Assembly (NCBI GenBank): GCA_036821645.1
Contig: DAISJD010000148.1
Location: 1 to 7,060 of the forward strand
Reading direction: 5' to 3'
Source of the DNA: DAISJD01 sp036821645
Lineage (GTDB): Bacteria > Pseudomonadota > Alphaproteobacteria > ATCC43930 > CGMCC-115725
Length of the DNA stretch: 7,060 bases
Numbering within the stretch: the stretch's first letter is position 1; every line of letters starts with the position of its first letter. Position numbers and translations under genes: made by a program. Below are positions 1-5,544 of this stretch, one piece after another. The notes below the pieces were generated by a model, which searched no databases, was not told where the DNA came from, and saw only the letters and a program-made list of their open reading frames with translations.

Positions 1-36
1 ACTCAGGGCCGAAACTCCTACAACATCAATTTACTC

Positions 37-127
37 AATGTCAAGAAGTCGTTTCTTACCGGTTCAAGTTTTCTTTAGGGGAAAACCGTTCCCGCCGGGT
101 CACTTCAACCACCGCCCGTTCGGTGAC
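37..127 (-). other. Structured leader of the leftward transcript
   Basis: Several inverted repeats can fold in the leftward transcript. GTCAC (123-127) can pair with GTGAC (99-103), in competition with a CACCG/CGGTG stem (110-125). Further on, a GTTTTC/GAAAAC stem (about 69-86) competes with a longer CGGTT/AACCG pairing around it. Near 37-48 the minus strand reads CTTCTTGACATT, which loosely resembles the boxA antitermination element of rRNA leaders but also contains a TTGACA hexamer. The folds are seen by eye only, and the rRNA-leader reading is a hypothesis. Confidence 0.3.
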
Positions 128-178
128 AGACTTATGACGCCCTACCCCCCCTGCTGTCAAACGCTTAATTTTCAAAAT
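124..178 (-). promoter_or_regulatory. Strong sigma-70-type promoter with UP-like element, reading leftward
   Basis: On the minus strand a perfect -35 TTGACA (155-160) is followed, after an 18-bp spacer, by CATAAG (131-136), which matches 4 of 6 bases of TATAAT. Directly upstream of the -35 is an AT tract (165-178, ATTTTGAAAATTAA on the minus strand) resembling an UP element. The expected transcription start is near 124. No coding frame follows before the window edge, so at least 120 nt of leader would be made. This layout is typical of stable-RNA or very highly expressed operons, but the target lies outside the window, so its identity is inference. Confidence 0.5.
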
Positions 179-204
179 GCGAGATACCCTCTATGCATGA
201 GAAG

Positions 205-221
205 CCGGTTGACCCAACCGG
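205..221. repeat. Perfect inverted repeat (7-bp arms, 3-nt loop)
   Basis: CCGGTTG-ACC-CAACCGG is a perfect dyad between the clpB terminator and the leftward promoter, about 45 bp upstream of that promoter's -35. It has no T-tract on either side, so it does not look like an intrinsic terminator. A binding site for a dimeric regulator or an mRNA-end stabilising hairpin are both possible. Confidence 0.5.
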
Positions 222-264
222 TAAAATCGGTCTTTGACGAGTCGTATCACACGGCCACAACGAT

Positions 265-303
265 AAAAAAAATGGCGTCCCCCGTTTAAGAAGGGCCGCC
301 ATT
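265..303 (-). terminator. Rho-independent terminator of clpB
   Basis: Read on the minus strand, an 11-bp stem with one mismatch (arms 293-303 and 271-281, sealed by AATGGCG/CGCCATT) is followed by a run of eight T residues (265-272 as A on the plus strand). It begins about 34 nt after the clpB stop codon. The plus-strand side is only moderately T-rich (TTCCTTTGTTTT), so weak bidirectional activity is possible. Confidence 0.85.
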
Positions 304-336
304 CCTTTGTTTTCCCTCGTTTTTTACTATTTTTAT

Positions 337-2916
337 CTATGCGGCATGGGCTTCTAAGGTCAACCCGTGATGACCGCCTGTAACCGTGACGCGGTTCCCT
401 TCACCCAGAGACCCCTGCAAAATCATCTGAGACAGAGGATTTTGCAATTCCCGCTGAATGACGCGTTTCAAGGGACGCGCACCATAAATCGGGTCGAACC
501 CCTCGGACGCAAGCCAATCCCGGCCACTCGCCGCAAGGTCGAGCGTGATATGGCGATCCGACAGCAAACTCAAAAGCCGCCCGATCTGAATATCCACAAT
601 CGCTCCCATATCGGCCCGGGAAAGGCGGCGGAACAGCAGGATTTCATCCAAACGATTGAGAAATTCCGGCCTAAAGGCATCCCGCACCACGGCCATCACC
701 TGCGGACGGACATCCTCCATCGTGGTTTCTTCAGACTGACTCGCCAGAATCTCGCTGCCCAGATTCGAGGTCAAGACAATGAGCGTGTTGCGAAAATCGA
801 CGGTCCGCCCTTGTCCATCGGTCAATCGTCCGTCGTCAAGCACCTGAAGCAGGACATTGAACACATCCGGGTGCGCCTTTTCGACCTCATCGAACAGGAT
901 CACCTGATAGGGCCTGCGTCGTACAGCCTCCGTCAGCGATCCGCCCTCTTCATAACCGACATAGCCGGGTGGGGCCCCGATCAGGCGCGATACGGAATGT
1001 TTTTCCATATATTCCGACATATCCATGCGCAGCAGCGCCTGTTCGTCATCGAACAGAAATTCCGCCAGCGCCTTAGTCAGCTCGGTCTTGCCGACCCCCG
1101 TCGGGCCAAGAAAGAGGAACGAACCCAAAGGACGGTTCGGATCCTGCAACCCCGCCCTGGCGCGTCGCACGGCGTTTGAAACCGCGATGACGGCCTCGTC
1201 CTGACCGATCACCCGCTGTTCCAGCATTTTTTCCATCTGCAACAGCTTTTCTCGTTCGCCGGACAGCATTTTTTCCATCGGAACCCCGGTCCACCGGGAC
1301 ACGATGGCGGCAATTTGCTGTTCGCCGACCGCCTGTTCCTTAACCGGGCGGTGATCGCTACGCTCTTCTTCCTGTAATTTCTTTTCGAGATCGGGGATGA
1401 CGCCGTACGTCAATTCACCCGCCTTGGCCCAATCCCCCGCCCGCTGTGCCTTTTCCAAATCGATTCGCGTCGCGTCCAAGCGTTCCTTCAGTTTTTGCGC
1501 CCCGGCCAACCGATCCTTTTCCGCCCGCCATTGCGCCGTCAAACTGTTGGATTTTTCTTCGAGTTCCGCCAATTCACCGGCCAATTTGCCGAGCCGTTCC
1601 TTTGAGGCTGCATCGGTTTCCTTGCCCAGCGCCTCTCGTTCGATCTTCAGTTGGATGATACGCCGATCCAACTCGTCGATCGCCTCGGGTTTGGAGTCCA
1701 CCTCCATGCGCAGGCGGGCCGAAGCTTCATCGATAAGGTCGATCGCTTTATCAGGCAAGAATCGATCGGCAATATAGCGATTCGACAAGGTGGCCGCCGC
1801 GACGATCGCCCCATCGGTAATCCGAACCCCGTGATGAACCTCGTATTTTTCCTTGAGCCCGCGCAGGATGGAGATCGTGTCTGCGACACTCGGTTCGGCG
1901 ACGAAGACCGGCTGGAACCGCCGGGCGAGGGCCGCATCCTTTTCGATATGTTTGCGATATTCATCGAGTGTGGTCGCCCCCACGCAATGCAACTCGCCCC
2001 GCGCCAAGGCCGGTTTCAGCATATTGGATGCATCCATCGCCCCATCGGCCTTACCGGCCCCGACCAAGGTATGCAACTCATCGATAAAGAGGATGATCCC
2101 GCCTTCTTCAGCCGCAATTTCCTGTAAAAGCGCCTTGAGACGTTCTTCAAATTCCCCGCGATACTTCGCCCCGGCGATCATAGCGCCGAGATCGAGCGAC
2201 ATCAGCCGTTTATTTTTCAGACTTTCCGGCACGTCGCCATTCACCACGCGCAGCGCCAACCCTTCAACGATTGCGGTCTTACCCACCCCCGGTTCCCCGA
2301 TCAGAACCGGATTATTCTTACTCCGCCGCGACAGAACCTGGATCGTGCGGCGGATTTCTTCGTCCCGTCCGATGACGGGATCGAGTTTGCCGGCACGGGC
2401 CGCCTCCGTCAGGTCGCGGGCATATTTTTTCAAGGCATCGTACGATTGCTCCGCCGATGCGGAATCGGCCTTGCGGCCCCGGCGCAAATCCTCAATCGCC
2501 TTATTCAAACTGGCCGGGGTAATCCCAGCCGCCTTTAAGCCATCGCCCGTGGTACCGGGTGCTATGGCAAGCGCCAACAGCAACCGTTCCGCCGCAACGA
2601 AACTATCCCCCGCCTTTTTTGCCTGTTCCTCGGCATTTTCAAGGATGCGGGCCAATTCCGGTCCGACAAAGACCTGACCCGCCCCGGCACCCTCGACACG
2701 GGGCAGTTTGGCCAGAGCCGCCTCGGCCGCCGCCAGAGCCACCTCGGGCTTGCCCTTGGCGGCGCGCACCAGATTGCCCGCCAATCCTTCAGGGTCATCC
2801 AACAGGATTTTCAACAAATGCTCCGGCATCATCCGCTGATGATTGCTGCGCAGAGCCAATCCTTGCGCTGCTTGCAAAAAGCCTTTTGAGCGCTCGGTAA
2901 ATTTCTCGATATCCAT
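337..2916 (-). CDS. clpB: ATP-dependent disaggregase ClpB (Hsp100 chaperone)
   Basis: ClpB is a cytosolic hexameric AAA+ machine that threads aggregated proteins through its pore together with DnaK/DnaJ/GrpE. At 859 residues the protein matches the usual length. The Clp-N domain spans about 1-145. The first AAA+ domain shows Walker A GEPGVGKT (207-214), pore loop KYRG (251-254), Walker B ILFIDE (275-280) and arginine-finger residues R332-R333. A long charged coiled-coil middle domain (about 405-525) separates ClpB from ClpA/ClpC. The second AAA+ domain shows GPTGVGKT (604-611), GYVG (651-654), VILFDE (672-677) and sensor-2 GARPLKR (812-818). No IGF/L loop for ClpP is evident. I chose the ATG at 2916 over an in-frame ATG 45 nt upstream, because GGAAGGAG sits just before it and the family begins MDIEKFT. 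The gene has its own promoter and terminator. All motifs look intact. Confidence 0.98.
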   Translation of the reverse strand: MDIEKFTERSKGFLQAAQGLALRSNHQRMMPEHLLKILLDDPEGLAGNLVRAAKGKPEVALAAAEAALAKLPRVEGAGAGQVFVGPELARILENAEEQAKKAGDSFVAAERLLLALAIAPGTTGDGLKAAGITPASLNKAIEDLRRGRKADSASAEQSYDALKKYARDLTEAARAGKLDPVIGRDEEIRRTIQVLSRRSKNNPVLIGEPGVGKTAIVEGLALRVVNGDVPESLKNKRLMSLDLGAMIAGAKYRGEFEERLKALLQEIAAEEGGIILFIDELHTLVGAGKADGAMDASNMLKPALARGELHCVGATTLDEYRKHIEKDAALARRFQPVFVAEPSVADTISILRGLKEKYEVHHGVRITDGAIVAAATLSNRYIADRFLPDKAIDLIDEASARLRMEVDSKPEAIDELDRRIIQLKIEREALGKETDAASKERLGKLAGELAELEEKSNSLTAQWRAEKDRLAGAQKLKERLDATRIDLEKAQRAGDWAKAGELTYGVIPDLEKKLQEEERSDHRPVKEQAVGEQQIAAIVSRWTGVPMEKMLSGEREKLLQMEKMLEQRVIGQDEAVIAVSNAVRRARAGLQDPNRPLGSFLFLGPTGVGKTELTKALAEFLFDDEQALLRMDMSEYMEKHSVSRLIGAPPGYVGYEEGGSLTEAVRRRPYQVILFDEVEKAHPDVFNVLLQVLDDGRLTDGQGRTVDFRNTLIVLTSNLGSEILASQSEETTMEDVRPQVMAVVRDAFRPEFLNRLDEILLFRRLSRADMGAIVDIQIGRLLSLLSDRHITLDLAASGRDWLASEGFDPIYGARPLKRVIQRELQNPLSQMILQGSLGEGNRVTVTGGHHGLTLEAHAA

Positions 2917-2990
2917 ACTGTCTCCTTCCGGTGCCCGAAGCACACCCGAACGGCACCACACTTTGCGCGTCGATGCCTTCTTACCCTTTC

Positions 2991-3020
2991 GATATGGGAA
3001 GGGCTTTGATCCGGCTCAAG
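2991..3020 (-). promoter_or_regulatory. RpoH (sigma-32) type heat-shock promoter of clpB
   Basis: On the minus strand CTTGAG (3015-3020) is followed, after a spacer of about 14-16 bp depending on how the elements are bounded, by CCCATAT (2992-2998). This fits the established sigma-32 pattern CTTGAA/CCCCATNT well. Predicted transcription starts near 2985, giving a 5' UTR of roughly 70 nt before the clpB ATG. ClpB is a classic RpoH-regulon member, so position and function agree. Confidence 0.75.
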
Positions 3021-3050
3021 ATGGGGTGCGATCAAACGCGCAATAATCAT

Positions 3051-3081
3051 AAAAAAACCCGCCCCCTGATGAAGGGCGGGT
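3051..3081 (-). terminator. Rho-independent terminator of hisC
   Basis: A perfect 8-bp GC-rich stem (ACCCGCCC 3057-3064 with GGGCGGGT 3074-3081) is followed on the minus strand by seven T residues (3051-3057 as A on the plus strand). It lies about 56 nt past the hisC stop and just upstream of the clpB promoter, which separates the two transcription units. Confidence 0.9.
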
Positions 3082-3098
3082 CACAAGCCGACGCCGAC

Positions 3099-3128
3099 AC
3101 GTCTGGACCATTCATCGGTCCAGCACGT
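3099..3128 (-). other. Second 3' hairpin downstream of hisC
   Basis: CTGGACC (3103-3109) and GGTCCAG (3117-3123) form a perfect 7-bp stem. It can be extended by an ACGT/ACGT pairing across one bulged C (3124). The hairpin lies between the hisC stop codon and its T-tract terminator and has no T-run of its own. It may protect the 3' end of the mRNA or assist termination. That role is inference. Confidence 0.45.
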
Positions 3129-3136
3129 CGCGACGC

Positions 3137-4267
3137 TCAAAGCGTAGTTGCCACTCGCCGGAACGCTTCGGCGAAGCGGCTCCGATCCTCTGGGCGACCG
3201 ACCGTCACCCGGATGCAGCGATTGAGCGGGGCCGCACCCGGCATGCGGATGAAAACGCCTTCTTCGGTATTGAGACGACCGACAATACGGCGTGCCCGTT
3301 CGACATCACCCACATCGATCGCAACGAAGTTGGTTGCCGACGGCAGGGCGGCAAAACCCAATTCCGCCGCCAAGGCTGCATAGTCGCACCGTCCTTCGCG
3401 GACCGCCCCCACGACTGCAGCCACATGATCCTGATCATCGAGTGCTGCGAGAGCCGCCCTTTGCGCAAGACGCCCGACCCCAAATTGATTGCGGATCCGA
3501 TCGAAAGGCCGGATCGTTGCCGGAGCCCCCAAGGCGTAACCGACCCGCAGACCGGCAAGGCCATGAGCCTTGGAAAAAGTACGCAGGCGAATGACGCGCG
3601 GATCGTCGGACGACGGGTCGGCCAATGTATCGGGTTCGGCAAATTCGGCGTAGGCCTCATCCAGAACCAAAAGGCAATTCTCGGGCAGGGCCGCAATCAG
3701 GTCATGCTGCGCCGCGCGGTCAAGCCATGTGCCGCTCGGATTATCGGGGTTGGCAAGATAGAGTAGCTTTGCCTTAACCTTGCAGGCAAGATCGAGCAAC
3801 CCCGGCAGATCGTTGCGATCGTCGCGATAAGGCACCGTATGAATGATCCCACCGTGGCCGTTCACCAGATAGGCAAACGTCGGATAGCCACCCGCCGACA
3901 TGACGATCGGTTCACCCGGTGCCAGATAGGCACGCACCAAAACGCCCAAAAGCTCATCGATTCCACAGCCCAGCACCAGATGATCCCGCGTCACCCCGTG
4001 ATGGGCGGCAAGGGCTGTGCGCAAATCGTACGATTCGGGATCACCATAGAGCGAAACCGACTCCAGCATCGACGCCATCGCCGCAACCGCCTTGGGAGAC
4101 GGACCGAACAGGCTTTCATTGGCACCGAGCCGCACCGCAAGGGGGCGACCCGATTGCCGTTCGAGCGCCTCGGGGGCAACGAACGGGATTGCCGAAGGCA
4201 ATGCTGCCACGATTGGTGTCAAACTAGGAACAACAAGGCCTGAAAGGGGCGGCGTCAAATCCGTCAT
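3137..4267 (-). CDS. hisC: Histidinol-phosphate aminotransferase
   Basis: This is a fold-type I PLP aminotransferase of the HisC group, which moves an amino group from glutamate to imidazole-acetol phosphate in histidine synthesis; some homologues also act on aromatic amino acids. Of 376 residues, the visible signatures are the substrate-arm motif GANES (48-52), the cofactor/substrate motif NPDNPSGT (173-180), DEAY (203-206) for the pyridine ring, FSKAHGLAGLRVGY (231-244) with the Schiff-base lysine K233 and R241, and IRVTVG (352-357) with the substrate-carboxylate arginine R353. All key residues are present. The ATG at 4267 lacks a strong Shine-Dalgarno; only a weak GGA lies about 14 nt upstream. 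The gene starts 78 bp after tatA on the same strand and ends at a strong terminator. No other his gene is in the window, so the assignment rests on family motifs. A related broad-specificity aminotransferase cannot be ruled out. Confidence 0.87.
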   Translation of the reverse strand: MTDLTPPLSGLVVPSLTPIVAALPSAIPFVAPEALERQSGRPLAVRLGANESLFGPSPKAVAAMASMLESVSLYGDPESYDLRTALAAHHGVTRDHLVLGCGIDELLGVLVRAYLAPGEPIVMSAGGYPTFAYLVNGHGGIIHTVPYRDDRNDLPGLLDLACKVKAKLLYLANPDNPSGTWLDRAAQHDLIAALPENCLLVLDEAYAEFAEPDTLADPSSDDPRVIRLRTFSKAHGLAGLRVGYALGAPATIRPFDRIRNQFGVGRLAQRAALAALDDQDHVAAVVGAVREGRCDYAALAAELGFAALPSATNFVAIDVGDVERARRIVGRLNTEEGVFIRMPGAAPLNRCIRVTVGRPEDRSRFAEAFRRVATTL

Positions 4268-4300
4268 CGCGCGTCAAAATCCGTTATCAACCGGCACGTC

Positions 4301-4334
4301 ATAAAATGGTCGATCCCCATAGCGGGAACCGACC
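4301..4334 (-). terminator. Weak candidate terminator after tatA
   Basis: In the 78-bp tatA-hisC gap, GGTCG (4308-4312) pairs with CGACC (4330-4334), and a CCC/GGG inner stem closes over a small internal loop. On the minus strand the hairpin is followed by ATTTTAT, a short interrupted T-run. It could attenuate readthrough from tatA into hisC. With the interrupted stem and short T-run this is a low-confidence call, and the two genes may be cotranscribed. Confidence 0.3.
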
Positions 4335-4345
4335 GCACCCCCGCA

Positions 4346-4597
4346 TCAACCAACCTTCGTACCGGTTTCCGCAGGGTTCGCAGGATTGGCGACGGGGGCC
4401 GCCTGTTGGTTCGCAGGCGGAATTTGCGACTGTGTTGCCGTCGCGGTCGGCTTATCGTCTTCGTCACGCATACCGGCGCGGAATGCCTTAATCCCCTTGG
4501 CGAAATCGCCCATGATGCTGGGTACCCGGTTCGCACCGAACACCAAGAGGACGATCACCAATAAGATGACCCAATGTGTGAGGCTGAAAGAACCCAT
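4346..4597 (-). CDS. tatA: Sec-independent protein translocase subunit TatA
   Basis: TatA oligomers form the variable channel or membrane-weakening element of the twin-arginine system, which exports folded proteins across the inner membrane. The 83-residue protein has the expected plan: a short N-terminus, one hydrophobic helix (about 8-20), the FG hinge (F20-G21), an amphipathic helix MGDFAKGIKAFRAGM (29-43), an acidic patch (DEDD, 45-48) and a disordered P/A/N/Q-rich tail. The basic residue after the hinge is R24, where lysine is common. TatB is less likely, since its longer tail and different hinge context are missing. I chose the ATG at 4597 because the helix begins there and AGGA lies about 9 nt upstream; a 32-residue longer form is open but has no family resemblance. 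No tatB or tatC lies within the window, which is unusual because many alphaproteobacteria group tatABC. Confidence 0.88.
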   Translation of the reverse strand: MGSFSLTHWVILLVIVLLVFGANRVPSIMGDFAKGIKAFRAGMRDEDDKPTATATQSQIPPANQQAAPVANPANPAETGTKVG

Positions 4598-4763
4598 GAT
4601 CGGCAATCCTGATTGGTCAAAGCGTAAAGCAGAGGGTCGCCCCTGCGGGCATGATGCAGCCCATGATCTCGTCGCATTCCGTATGGAAAGCAAGCGCAGA
4701 ATCCCGCAAGCCTATCACAGATCCGCAGAGCGCACAAAAAAACCGTCGAAACTTGTCCGTCAC

Positions 4764-5276
4764 CTACCGATCGCCCTTTCGTTTGGTACCGAGGCGTCTC
4801 GCATTGTCGGTCGCAACCGAATGCACGGGATCGATCGCAGTACCAGGCAGGGCACTGGTCATCTTGGTCAAACGGGTCGCATGTTCGGTAAAGCGCGAGA
4901 TGCTTTGAAAGAAAAATTTCTGCTGCGCCGAAAAGGCCGCCATCGGGGTATAGGCGGTCGACACCGAGAGAACGGTGGCGAGTGCCGCCGAGGTCTGTCC
5001 GATGGAATAGCGCAGAATTTCTTGCTGAATACCGTGCAAATCCCCCATCACCTCGGCCCCCGATTGGGTGAAGGCCGCGATCTTTTCCGTTCCCATCCGG
5101 GTGAATTCCGTATGATCCACCCCCATCGGATCGCGCATGGCCTCGACGCCCAAGGCCACGCGATGACCGATCACAGTCTGCGCCGCCATCGCCGTCTCCG
5201 AGAGTTTTTGGGCGACGTCGCTGCTCTTGGCCGACAGATCGTCGACCATATAATGGGATTTCTTTGCTTCATCCAT
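4764..5276 (-). CDS. Phasin family protein (probable PHA granule-associated)
   Basis: Phasins are small amphipathic helical proteins that coat polyhydroxyalkanoate granules; some also act as chaperone-like stress proteins. The 170-residue product has no signal peptide or clear membrane segment. The central region resembles the phasin domain: GTEKIAAFTQSG (62-73) matches the family's EK-x-AF-x-x-SG type motif, followed by a glutamine- and alanine-containing helix (81-101) and a helix rich in F, Q and S (112-138). The C-terminus is basic (TKRKGDR). I chose the ATG at 5276, with GGAAAG 8 nt upstream. In-frame ATGs at 5345 and 5372 would add 23 or 32 residues rich in W, C and V that look non-homologous, but the 5345 start remains possible. 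No PHA synthase or depolymerase is nearby. The upstream region is dense in CTGC/GCAG motifs, as expected for PhaR control. Assignment is by sequence character, not by a search. Confidence 0.68.
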   Translation of the reverse strand: MDEAKKSHYMVDDLSAKSSDVAQKLSETAMAAQTVIGHRVALGVEAMRDPMGVDHTEFTRMGTEKIAAFTQSGAEVMGDLHGIQQEILRYSIGQTSAALATVLSVSTAYTPMAAFSAQQKFFFQSISRFTEHATRLTKMTSALPGTAIDPVHSVATDNARRLGTKRKGDR

Positions 5277-5372
5277 TGCCGAGGCTTTCCAGAGCCGGAG
5301 CACCACCCCGTGAATCACCGGATCGTCATGCCCCGCTCGTTCCATAATAATCCAAAAGCACACCGCGCGCAC

Positions 5373-5517
5373 GCAGGACTGCCCGGTGCTGCCACATCGA
5401 ATCCAACCCGATCATCCATCGGATCATCGATACATAGCACAGACATCCAAAGCGGCGGGATAAAACATCTGCGATCAAGGCGCATCCACCCTGCGCATGC
5501 TTGCAGATTGGCAGCAG
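5373..5517. promoter_or_regulatory. TGC-rich cluster, candidate PhaR-type operator
   Basis: CTGC or its complement GCAG occurs at 5373, 5379, 5389, 5469, 5491, 5503, 5511 and 5514. The densest part is CTGC-N8-GCAG-N4-GCAGCAG at 5491-5517. PhaR, the repressor of phasin genes in Paracoccus and Rhodobacter, is known to bind TGC-rich DNA of the form CTGC-N3-4-GCAG. The exact short spacing is not present here, so this is a looser match. The cluster lies upstream of the phasin gene and overlaps the -35 region proposed for the divergent gene. Confidence 0.35.
5410..5428. repeat. Short direct repeat and dyad in the divergent intergenic region
   Basis: GATCATC occurs at 5410-5416 and 5422-5428, so the copies are 12 bp apart. 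The same stretch contains the inverted repeat ATCC-ATC-GGAT (5414-5424). Its position between two divergent genes is compatible with an operator, but these repeats are short and could be chance. Confidence 0.25.
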
Positions 5518-5538
5518 ACGCCGACTGATGTATATAAT
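5508..5538 (+). promoter_or_regulatory. Candidate promoter of the nuclease-fold protein gene
   Basis: TTGGCA (5508-5513) is followed by TATATAAT (5531-5538). Taking TATATA as the -10 gives a 17-bp spacer; taking the perfect TATAAT (5533-5538) gives 19 bp. Transcription would begin around 5543-5545, on the first ATG of the ATGATG pair, implying a leaderless mRNA. The TATATA core is palindromic and could also serve the minus strand. Confidence 0.45.
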
Positions 5539-5544
5539 CGCCTC

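Larger units (their letters stand above)
1..336. other. Non-coding region left of clpB
   Basis: No convincing protein gene lies here. All three plus frames stay open for a while from the left edge (frame 1 to a stop at 76-78, frame 3 to 135-137, frame 2 to 289), but none has recognisable protein content, and the longest runs through the clpB terminator. What can be supported is regulatory: the clpB terminator (265-303), a perfect dyad (205-221), and a promoter-like sequence reading leftward (about 124-178) followed by a leader with several short inverted repeats. A short tail of an upstream plus-strand gene in the first 137 bases cannot be excluded. Confidence 0.6.

Noticed and set aside
15..44. 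Second TTGACA (39-44, minus strand) as another promoter
   Set aside because: Windows 16-18 bp downstream give TGTAGG, GTAGGA or TAGGAG, all poor -10 elements. The hexamer may instead be part of a boxA-like sequence.
38..289. Plus-strand open frame of 83 codons left of clpB
   Set aside because: The translation looks random (rich in R, P, F, C, H), there is no ribosome-binding site, and it runs across a promoter-like region and into the clpB terminator.
367..1179. Long plus-strand frame antisense to clpB
   Set aside because: It is a shadow of strong codon bias in clpB, whose own frame has every ClpB motif. The same applies to the frame at 1853-2677.
3021..3050. Second CCCCAT upstream of clpB (minus strand) as another heat-shock -10
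   Set aside because: No CTTGA-like -35 lies at the required distance; the upstream sequence is the hisC terminator T-tract.
4725..4763. T-run (minus strand, 4736-4742) after the phasin gene as a terminator
   Set aside because: The T-run is good, but the preceding sequence forms only a 4-bp stem with a wobble pair. It is not enough for an intrinsic terminator call.
4386..5528. 380-codon plus-strand frame spanning tatA and the phasin gene
   Set aside because: It is antisense to two genes with recognisable family features and shows no domain, start signal or plausible composition.
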